From the NCBI RefSeq assembly GCF_963576615.1, contig NC_088717.1:13708108-13772107 (forward strand): a stretch of DNA of 64,000 nt, written 5' to 3'. Positions 38,901 to 50,900 of the stretch are shown piece after piece. The notes below the pieces were generated by a model. That model did no database searches, was not told the origin of the DNA, and worked only from the letters and a program-made list of their open reading frames with translations. The stretch is from Watersipora subatra. Lineage: Eukaryota > Bryozoa > Gymnolaemata > Cheilostomatida > Watersiporidae. A program made the position numbers and the translations under genes. How positions within the stretch are numbered: the first letter of the stretch is position 1; every line of letters begins with the position of its first letter.

Positions 38901-41900
38901 TCTTTCAAGCTACATGCATTTGTTGCCACCAGCTAGGTCAGCCTGGTGGAGGCACTCTTCACACTAGACACACGCTCTTGACATATCAATGAGTAGGTGT
39001 TGAGTTATTAGCCGTCCATACACCTAATTTGAATGCGACTGACTAGAAATGAGGTGTATTTCCATGTGCTCGTGTCACCATGAGCATGATTAGTGTGATA
39101 ATACTGCCATGATTATATATGTCTGTATATCACAAGTTGTAGTTCTTATAGAAAGTTTATACCATAAGTACTTGTCCAATGCGTATGCTATTATTTGCAG
39201 AAATAGTAGCATATTAGCAAGTAATGAAGATCTATTGTTTTATATGAAGCCGCTAAATAGTTATTTGTTACAAGGAATGAGCCAAAGATGACGTTTGGGA
39301 GTTTGTATACTAGAATTTGTATGCTTTAAGAGATAAATAAATATTTAACATGAAATAACTCTTCAATAATAATAAATAAAACGGAAATTTTACCTACAGA
39401 CAGACAAAACTACATATAATATATATGTGTATATTATATATATTATATATGCATAATATATATATTATACATACATGTATATATAAAACACATAATATTC
39501 AGTGAGGGAAGATGACTCCACCATATCTACGAGTGATGAGAACAGCTCATGCTCCATTTTTTAACCGAAAGGAGAATCACAAAGCATCGAGAGCAGCATA
39601 CAAGCTATCGGAGTGTCAATGATGCTAGCTAGACCAGACTGCCATGGTGAGTCATTTACGACTATTTTTGATGAGAAAAAGTTGAAAAAGGAAAAGTTTC
39701 AAACAGGTTTGATGAGCCATCCAGGTGTAAATAATACACCAATAAAAATCAATGGCATTATCAAAAATTGCCAGATGGCGAATTGCTAAAGGCAATCAAT
39801 TCCACATAAGCAATCTTCAGACAACTAGAGATGAGACTGAACTGGATAACTAGACTCAATCATAGAGTGTGTTAATTTGAGGGCATCGCAGAGACAGTGA
39901 ATACTGTACAAATACTTTCAACTTTCCCTTCCAAGCATTCCACTATGAATGAAATTCAGCCTGGACTACCTACTTGCCTTTTTAGGCCATTGCTCAACAT
40001 CAGCAAACAACCATGTAAATGTGCCTTAATGTAGAAGTGCGAGCTCTGTGTTGAGAGACAGACAATCCCGGTGACAATTTCAAGCAACTTGCGTGCAATA
40101 AATAGCCCTGTTTCACTCAATTAGATGTATAAAACATTCTCTTTCTTAATTCCAACCTTATTAAAATCCAAAACTTAATAAAACTGACACCATTACAAAA
40201 GAATTCATAAATTAAATTTGCTTTTACAAAGAAAATGTAAAACCAAGTTGTATACACAGAATGTAAACGGACTCCCAAATGCTTATGGTCAAAAAGAGGG
40301 CTACCAAGTAATATAAACAGGGCAGATGTAAGACTATCATATAAGTGACTGTACATATGCTTGTGGACAGGTACAACATCCAGTAACCGACAGCATCCAT
40401 ACGTGAGCATAGCAGCATGAGAAAACAACGTACCTTGAAATCATATGCCGACTGTTTGATCACTTCTGGAGCCATCCAAAAAGGAGTCCCTACAAATGTT
40501 CGTCTCTTGGACATTGTGTCTGTCAGCTGTCCTGCGACGCCAAAGTCAGCAAGTTTGACATCTCCTTGCTCTGAGAGCAGCACATTGGCAGCTGCAACAT
40601 AGAGCAATCATTTTACAAAAAAGTAACTCTTAAATACTTTTGAGGATTCACTGGAAGGACAACATTGTTTCCTCTGAATAAATGGTTTTATTTAAAAAAC
40701 TACAAAGATATTTCATAGCAGCCATGAAGGACGACTCCAAAAGTAACTAGGGTGTCACTGTACGAGTCTACCGCTTCCTACACTGACGCTCTGACCAATC
40801 GTACTTGTCATTATAAATATAGACGCTAACCGAGATTACAGTTAGTGACTTGACAGTACTAGACATATGTTCTACCGCAAGTCACTGGAGAGCAAAAGGA
40901 TACAACTAAAGCCAGATAAGATATGCAATCTGTTTGGACAAGGCGCACAGGGTGCTCATGATAACGCATGAGTGCTAAGTAAATGCATAAACCTCTGTAA
41001 CTATAAGTGTAAGAGAAGGCTTGAAGATTAAAGGAAGAGATAAGCAAGAATGCAGCCTATTTCTGTTACACGCCCTTTTACATGGACGACTCCTAGACCA
41101 CGCTCAACTCATACATCGGCTAAAACTAGTGTGAGCAATATGCAAAAAGTGTACACAGTTTGTACACATGTTTGACACGACAGAAACATGTCCAGCTGCA
41201 ACGATGTCGACAGCTGAGTGAGATTTACCTACACAAATGTAACAAACAACAACATAATTTCCTCATCATGCTCAATGCTCAGGAAATAATTTTAGTAAGA
41301 TTTTAGACTGGCATGCTTTTTGCATGTTTGAACGGGCAATAAGTCAAGCTAACAAAAACGACTCTCTGCCTTTGAACCCGCTATTTCCATTCACCATCTA
41401 GTACGCAACTGTATGGACAACAATAGCGGCAACATAAAAACTGTGATTATTTGATAAACCTAGTCAAAGCGATCGTATTAACAATAGACCACAGAATGCG
41501 TGTTGTGCCAGTGAGTGATTTTGAGAAATGAACGAATGTTGGTTTTACTGACTGCTCCAGGATATAGGCAGGCAGCAGCTATGAGCCGTAAAAGTTGGAT
41601 CAAAACACAACAACGTTCACAAGACATAGAAATGACATCCATTCCAATGGTAGTGTTACGCTAAAGAGCAGACAATTTTAAAACGAATGAATATGTTTGA
41701 GAAAGCGTTGCTACTGGGTAAACAAATCACCATCATTACAAACGGAGACATGCAAATGACGTGCTTAAAAAGAGATGCCAAGGTTGTGGATTACTTCCCC
41801 TTAGCCCAGACTCCCCCCTACAATCTTCATACCTCCAAAGGCATGAACAACACTTTTGCCAACACTTCAGGTATTAACCCTTTCGTGGGCGAATTTTCAA

Positions 41901-44900
41901 AACTAAATCAGACTCCCATGGGCGAATTAATTTTCCAAAAAATCAATTTTTTCCAAAAGGTTCATACACTTTTCTGTGTGTTATTATGTGCATATCTCTA
42001 TGTTTAAAGGTGCATATGTATACATGTATATGTCCATAGGCATATATATATATATATTATAAACAAATAAAAATGTATAACATAAAATATATGCTTTTCA
42101 TAATAATTGTCTATTTACGAATGATATTTTCGAAAGCATTCTCTTTTACAAAGGCCCACATCACAGTCTTTGCACCATGTACTTATTCGTGTAACAAAGA
42201 GCTATCACAAAAATGTACTTCCTGGATTGACAGGCTCAAAAAACTTTTCAAAATACTCTACTGGTTGAGCATCTACTAGAGTAAATACTGGGCCTGTCAC
42301 TGCTATAAACTGCTGAATTGCAGGAGATTTATCTCTGTTTATGTTGGTTATATTCTTCCAGGCACTGGCATCACTCCTACTCACATCCTCATCATTACTG
42401 CTACCAGCCTTTTCATCACTGTCACTTCTAGATGTAAAGTCATTACAATCACAATTCAAACCTGATTCACTGTCATCTCTTGCTACTAAATCTAAAAGGT
42501 CACTGTCATCTCTGAATCTCTTAGTAATTTCGGTACTAGTACTTGCTTTATGAAAATAATCTCGGCAGGTTCTTTTAGAAGTCGCCATGACGGTAAACTA
42601 AAGTCAAACTCTCAAAAAATTCGGTAAATAAAAGCTAAAACCGAAGCAAGAAAAATAAAAGTTGATAAAATTATTTAGAACAATTTTCTAATTTTTTTCG
42701 AAAGTTTATTTATTAATGACTGCTAAAAACGATCGTTTTTTTTTTCAACCTTGAAGTCAATTTTTGAGGCTAACTGAAACTACTATATCGTAGCTTGCTA
42801 TTGGTGAAAAAAGTAAACAAAAAACGGCATTTAGCTAACCAGAAACGGCAATAATAAAATACGTTACCGAAACGACAAAAACGTCGCACTGCCCATTAGC
42901 AGCCGTATCGCAAAGCGACAAAAACGTCGCACTGCCCACGAAAGGGTTAAGAGAGAGGATCGTTTATGGCGGTTACTTGGTTCTGATTGATCATAAATAA
43001 AACAATACATGTCTCCAATATCAACATGTTCTGTAGGGGTGCCAACACAGCATCTAATTTTTTTGAGGTCAGAAGCTTCGGTAGAGAAAAGTCTCCACAA
43101 CAACTAGAGCTCAGAGGTTTACAACAGAACAGTCACGGTCATGCTCAATCTGATTCGGATAGGCTTAACCGATACTGACATTTCATCAGATTAACTTATT
43201 ATTAGCAAATCCATTATTCTTATTATTTTTTTTACAAACGACTGACTGTATGATTCACAATGCAAAAAGAAGACGCCACCGCAGCAGACATGAAATACGT
43301 GGAATGATGCAATTCCTATATTCAGTTTAAGCGTGGTTCCCATATCGGGTGCGAGATCTCAGTAATAATCTCGAGCATCAAAACACCTGCGGTACTAGAT
43401 GGTTTATATTCACATAGAGCTGCATCGCTGATTATTGCATAAAATGGCCGCTTGCCATGCCGTTTCGAAAGTGCTGACCTTCACCGGTACAGTGTATTTC
43501 GGGAAGGTTTTGCCAGTGGCTCCTTGCAAAAGTTGAAGAGCGCTTGTTCCCATTTCACCGCTGATAGCCCAACAATCCAGCCAACGGTACTTGTGGCGTA
43601 GATGGGAACCAAGCTTTAGACTTGTATGGCTATAACTTGTACGCTGCTACAATGGTTGGGACCAGCATACTTGTGAGGGGTCCAGTTCAGTTGTCACCCA
43701 ATTGCAATCAAATAAATGACATTATACAGACCCTAACCCTACATCCTGATACACACATGACGAACTACAGCTACACAGCTGTACTTTTTGACCCCTGCAT
43801 CATTGCCTATGCATTTTAGCCCTGACATGAAATTTGCCATACAGAGGATATAGGCATAGCAATTTGCCGTCACATTCCGCTCACCTTTGATGTCTCTGTG
43901 CAGCTTCTTTTCGGCATGAAGATACTCTAAGCCCTTTAAAATCTCCCGAAGTATGATGGCTATGAAAGTCTCTGAGAAAGGTCCTGGCTTCATAAGTTCA
44001 AGTGCTGAGCCACCACCCAGGTACTCCATTATAATCCATAGTTTTGTGCCCTGCAAATAGCAGCATCTGGTTGACAGACAGTAAAGAATGGGGCGTGCAA
44101 GAAGAGATTGATAAATGAATGTGTAGAAAAATAGTGCTAACGGGTGGTTAGATAAAATGAAGGAAAAGACTTTAGTTGAAAGAATATGACTGAAATCACA
44201 GACATCAAAGGCACTAAAAGCTGGCTGTGAAGGTAAGAATTGGAGAATTAGGTAAAAAGTCATGAGAGGTTAGGTCGACACCAGCAATGATTACAATAAG
44301 GCAAAACTAAACAATAGAAGAAGCGGTATGGAGAGGTTTGAAAAGATTAATGGAGGGACAAGAGATTGATTGAAGATGGAGAGCTAAAGATCGGCGATGT
44401 GATACATGCTTTTATTGCAAGGTGAAAATGCACTGCAGGTGTAAAAAGTGGAGTTGCGAAACACTAGTATATGTACTAGCTTGCAACAATTGCTATGCAA
44501 AGCAGGCTGGAGATGAAAAACCCCGAATAATAAAATTGGCCAATATATATTCATACATTCTACATGTTATTAATATTACAACAGAGGGAATATAAATTAC
44601 AAAACTTCTTAAACTGCGTTCTGAATTTTATTTTAAAACATTCTCATAGACAACATTGTGAGCTAACGTAATAAATTATACCATCTGAATATGCATCAAG
44701 AACTCCATATGTCACTAGTGTCAGCTGTACCCCTCAAGTACACTTCATCATTAATGCAGCTAGAGAAGAGAATGCTAAATCTACTTCTACGGTATTCGAG
44801 TATGCTTCGTCTTACAGAAGCTGAGACACGAGACGTCTACTAACTTGTCAAAACAACCACAAACTCTTCCTCGTTGTCATTTATCTTAAATCAATTTCAG

Positions 44901-47900
44901 ATATGCTTTCCTCCGTTTGTCCTTTATGCTGCTGCTCAAATGCTGCTGTTAGTGAATTTTAACGCTGTCTAGCTAACACTTTATTTGCATTGATAATGAA
45001 AAATTAGAAACAATTTGCTGTTCCACTATTTTAGTAGAGCGAAAATGAAGGTGTTTAGCTTGCGCCGCTTTGGTAATATTTAAACTAGCTTGATGAAAGT
45101 ATATTAACAGACAACTATTCAACTACAGTGGAACCTCGGTTTATGAATGCCTCGCAGTTCGAACGAATCGGAGTCCGAACAAAAAATTCGAGAAATTCTT
45201 GCTTCGTAGTTCGAACAAAAATCGGAGTTCGAACGCCGGTACGACGCTTGAGTGCGTACGTGAGGGTGGGATGCTGAGCGGCATACGGGTGTAGATCGCT
45301 CTCTCCGTGACCAACTGTTGTCGCATTGTCCGAGATTAAACAAATGTGTAGCAAATGGGCCGAGTTACAGAATTTCGTCGAACTCCACCACCCCGATAAA
45401 GCTGCAGCCGCCAGAGTCATCAATGACTTTAACGACACTATCATGAACCACTTCCGAAAAGTGCTAAAAAGAAGGCAGAAGCAAGTGTGATTGGATAGAT
45501 ATTTTAAGAGAAAAGAACATCCTGTAGCCGAGTAAAAAGTCCTATTCATAATTCTTTTCTTTATCCTTTTTTCTTATTTTTACACGTTCATGTTAGCGTA
45601 ATTTTTCGTATGGAAGATTACGACAACGCGAACGTGCGATTAGCCTGGGTTACATTTATGTTTATGTTATTTGTGTTTTTGCCATTTTGCTTAACATTTT
45701 CTGAGATATACATTGCTTTTTATGTGTTGGTCAGCATTTTAATGTGCAATTTCATGCATAAAATAATGTATAAAATACTGAAAAGGTAAACATTCAGGGT
45801 GTTGGAACGGATTAAAACTTATATATATTAATTCTAATGGGAAAACCTGTTTCGGATCTCAAACAACTCGGTTTTCGACCAACCTTCTGGAATGGATTGT
45901 GTTCGAGAACCGAGGCTCCACTGTAACACCAAACTTTGTGCAGACTTTCGCACGATTGCAATAGTGCATAATATTGCTATTGTTTATGGACAGCGGAGAA
46001 CAAAATGCATACATTACTTGCAAAACATATTTAGAAAATTCAAAATGATAACAATACATCAATAGTTATTTACTATTAACGATTTGCTGTCATGGTAACT
46101 ATTAGACTATCCTAAACCAAGTTTTCCAGGAGAAAAATTGAGAGCAATAATTTGTTACTCAAAACATTAAGCAAATCTACTAGGTATCTATTATGACAAT
46201 TGTCCATGTTTGTTATTCACCCGCGAACCTGGTAATGCTGACAGACGATTATGTATTCTTTCACAACAAAATTACTTATGACTGAAATACGATTTTCGGC
46301 ACCAGTTACTATTTTTACCGTCACACATCCTTTACAGACAGTTGAGAGAGAAATATGCAATACCTGTTTTTTTCAGTCGAAAGAATTAATTATTTTAATA
46401 CCTATTCAGAAAAAATAAAATCAGCCAATTTACAGTACCATTTCTAGTAGGAGTCTAATAGGAACCATGCTAATTCTGCAACTCTACTATGAATGCACTG
46501 CATTTGAGTTCTAAACAATTGTAAGACCTGCTTTTTGTACATGTCGGTAGTCCCGCATGACAGAAAGTAAGCATTTCCAGAGTTTGAAAGACAAAGACTC
46601 AACCAAAGATTGTGGCATAACTTATCTACTTATATTATAGTTGTCAGCCCTCCTAAATCATCCTTGAAAAAGCAACGTTATAATTAGCTCCCCAGCAGGT
46701 GAAATGAGAAAAGGCGCGACAAGCCTCCCTAAACTATAGGCTAAAGATTAGTATGTTGATGGAGGTCAAGGAAACGATTAGCACTCCTGTTCCTTTACGA
46801 GTGTGTTACACCTGTTACACTAATTATTATACACACTTATGTAGGTGAACACCCCTTCCATCATTGCAAGCATTACCAGGTGAGACTTTGCACTCAAGCT
46901 AACAAATAGCTTATGAGCAAACACTGAAGAGAACTTGGCAAACAGTTGAAGGGTGAAAATACAGCAAAGGGTTGTTGGGAAAATAAACTCGACTAATGAT
47001 CACCAGAACCTAGAAATCTTTTGACATGAAACTTAAATTCTGAGCAGATATCTGGCTTGATATACAAAGCAATTTTCAACATACTATCTTGGAAGTTTCT
47101 AGAAACATTGCAGTCCAAGGTGTTTTCCTTCACAATAGCTGGTACTACTGCGTTTGGAAACTAGTAAGTAGCGCTCCATACCAGTTTATAAAGTGTTAAA
47201 ATCATGGATCAAAGACAGACTGGAATGAGTGATGGTGGAGCCAAAAGTGAAGAAGATATGCTTTTTACAGAATAATAAAACCTATGAACAACATATCCTT
47301 TAAAAAGCCTTTGAAACTAAATGGTTGGGTTAAGGGACAAGCTGTACACCAACCCTGTAGGAATTATATCTCATTCTTAAAGGTTGACTTGCAACAAAAT
47401 TCACATTACAGTTATTTGGTATCAAAAGATTCACCATGTCTCAATCTGCTGTGTTGTAGGTGCAAAATACATGGAAATGTGATTAAAAGCTTTTAAAAGC
47501 TCAAAAATGAACAGTCAATCGCCGCCATCACAAAATCGCCGCCATCACAAAATCGCTGCCATCACAAAATCACCGCCATCACAAAACCGCCGTAGATTAG
47601 AATCTCTTTTCAAACCCTAGGACTAATATACTTCAGCACCTACAGCTATACTCTAGGACTAATATACTTCAGCACCTACTGCTATACTCTAGAATTAATA
47701 TACTTCAGTACCTACTGCATACTCTATGACTAATATACTTCAGTTTGAGGAACCCATATGGATAAGGACAATAAAAACTAGAGGAGCATATTACTGACAG
47801 GCCAATCCCTCAGGGCTACTACTTGACCCACCTTGAGATAAGAGCCATAGTATTTAGTGACATATGGACTGTCACATTGTGAGAGCACCATTATTTCCTG

Positions 47901-50900
47901 TTGTATATCTTCTATCTCATCCTCAGCCTCTTCTAAGTCTTTAAATATAACATCAAACACTTCAAGGAATAGCGTGTAGACCATTTTTTGACTAGCAAAT
48001 TCCATGGTATTATTACTTTGGTAAATCTGTTAGAACTTACACAGTTCCACTGACAAGTTGTTAATGACAAAATGGATGCACTAGCGTAAAAGGCTTGCAA
48101 AAGGAGGTAGCTTACTGCTTGCTATTTTTACACGAAAAGATGTAAAGCATATTTCTGTTGACTTTTCCCGGCTGTAGCATGACATACACTGTATGAGATT
48201 TATTAGTATATATAGCGACAATCTATGAATTATGAATAGTTTTCTGAATTCCTTGATACTCGCCAAGCACATCTTTATTTATAACACAAACTAGACCATT
48301 GACTCAATGTTAAGAGGACAACTCCAATCTAATATAAATATATCTATTTTCAATAAGTTTAAATTTAAAACATTTTGAGATTTATATAGCAAGACAATCA
48401 GTGAGATTATTTACAATGGTTCAATTAATTACTCCCTCATATATGTACAGTACTCAGAAGAAAGCCCAACAAAGAGAGTGCGCAAATTGTAGCTGACTCG
48501 ACCCATGGAACAAGGTTGATAATGGTAAGCAATATATGGTAACACCATTAACCCACTCAGGACTGTTCCCGAATACCTCGGGAAGAGTTGTGCTCTCCAG
48601 GGCCCATTCCCGAAGTACTCGGGTTAAACTTTGATTTGCTCTATTGCTTAGCTGTTTAGGTACATCGGTTTTATTAATTCACCAAACGAAGTTTAAGAGT
48701 CTGGGCATCATTTTGATACCAAATATGTGATTGGACAAGAAAGTTTTAACTAACAAATTATGTGATAGATATCAACTGTTTTGGAAATTTGATGATCGCC
48801 ATTTTGGAAAAGGTTTATCCGAACGATGGCAAAATTTTTAGATGAATTAGATGTGGTAATCAGCTCAGGGAAAGAAAATAGCAACAAAAGTAATGTTCAA
48901 GAAGAAAATGAGAATTTTCTGATGGAAGAAGGTAAGTTTTATGTGGCTATTTATAGAATTTTACCGAAAAAAAAAACGATAAAAAGCCAAAATTTTTCTT
49001 GTGAATTTCTAACAAACTTTATTCTAACAGTGTAAGATATGGATTTTTTTTCATGATACACATGATTATAACATTTTCAATCCAATAAAATTTAGATCTT
49101 TTTGCAGCATGAACTCATCACTCTATTACCCCATAATAAACAATAGTTTTATGATTTCCTTGTAGAACTACAAGATAATAAAAATTTCTTATTTCATTTA
49201 TATCCAATTGTTCAACCCACAATTAGTCAAGCATATAGTTCTCAACCTCAACATCTACTATAAACTAGCCCCAACCACTAGGCTCTAATATTGGTCGATA
49301 GGGGACACTTACCACAGTAATCATCTTCATGACTTTTTGTGTTTATATTTACAGTATCAAAAAATATTTGCAATTTGTATTACCAATTGTTAGCTGCAGT
49401 AGACTACTTATTTTCAATTTGTTATCAGGTATTTACCCTGAAAAGCTACTAAAGCACAATTTTTTTAGGCTGTATCATATTTGCTACATGAAGGTGAAGA
49501 CAGTCAAGGGCTTGTGAGTGATGATGCCGTTGATGATGAGCCTAGGGCTTCAACACCAACATCTGATGAATACTGCATCAACTAACTTATAATGGCAGCA
49601 AATATGCATGTGTAGTTGGCATCAAATAACTCTCACCGTGTCATAATTTTTTAATGAACTCACCCTTATTATACATGTATATATTGTTTCGTTTTCATGC
49701 ATTTTCATTTTTACTGTATTTTTTACAATATATTTTACTGCATTTTTACACCTATTTTTTTTGCTGGTAATTGATTGTCTGTTAGCTGGTAACTTGAGTA
49801 TTTTTTATGCATAATATATTCATAATAACCTCTGCAATGCATTTCAATATAAATTAACAAATTGTTTGATTATATAATTGATAAAACTGTCAGTGACGTA
49901 GTGTTGGTTAGAAGCTAGTAACACTTGTTCTATTGCTCGGAATTGAGAAATCTTTTTTTTTATTTGCTGCTGATAAAGTTTGCTATCAATCTAACATAGG
50001 TCCAACAATGTCAGTATCAAAAAACTGCTTGTGAGCTGCTACGAAACATGAAAAACAATTTTGATAAAATAAAAGTTCACAGAATTATTAGAAATTGTGG
50101 TCAGTAGAATTTGTAAAGGTGCACAAAAATTTATATCACATTGTAGCCTGGAATGTCTTTGTTAAGCTGCAAAAAACAAATCAAGATTATTTTGAAAAGA
50201 ACTCTAGTTATACTCAATTTTGTGTAGCTCTATTTTAATTGTAAGGCTAGTGAAAAATTAATTGGGCTGGGGGAGCAGTCAACCAATAACTAATTAGTCC
50301 TGAATGGGTTAAAACTCAAAGCCTAAATAAAGCAATACAAACGGTCTTTGATGCAAATAACATGTATCATCAACAGTTCTGTCTCATGATCGTAACAAGC
50401 AAAGCTATCATTTGTCTGAACAAATAACTGGCGTGTTGCCATTTCAAACTCTAAAAAAACATCTGTCAATACTTCAGACACATACCTATGATTTTTATTG
50501 CTACTGTCTGTTGAGTCTTTTTGTCTATTCCTTTAAATACCTCACCAAAGGAGCCTTTTCCAATTTTTTCCTGTCTTGTAAACCTCTCTTCCGGATCCAC
50601 CTGGCCCGTCTGCAATTATTGAGAAAGAATGAGAAAATGAAAGCTTATGTCCCACCTTGGCTAGCTATCTAGGACTAACAAGGTGAATTTCAAAAAATCT
50701 ATTACGTGTAACTGTATAAATGTTGCAGTGCCCAATACTAATGCTGTTCATCTAGCTATTGTATGCTTTGTAAGTACCATATTACAATATTTTGGTTTTG
50801 TACCAGCAAATGGTTATTTTTCATAAATGAATAATATATATATATATTATGCGTAACTAGTTATATGGCCTTGAGTGTGTACTCTGTTACAAACTTATGA

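Larger units (their letters stand above)
40592..43884. other. Kinase intron 4
   Basis: 3.3 kb. It holds a piggyBac relic (41878-42946) and a small inverted-repeat element (43328-43618). No host exon was seen. Confidence 0.65.
44051..47831. other. Kinase intron 3
   Basis: 3.8 kb. It holds a Tigger/pogo relic (45126-45923), an interspersed repeat (47377-47620) and two minisatellites. No host exon was seen. Confidence 0.65.
47939..50485. other. Kinase intron 2
   Basis: 2.5 kb, of which 1.76 kb is a piggyBac relic (48552-50308). No host exon was seen. Confidence 0.65.
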
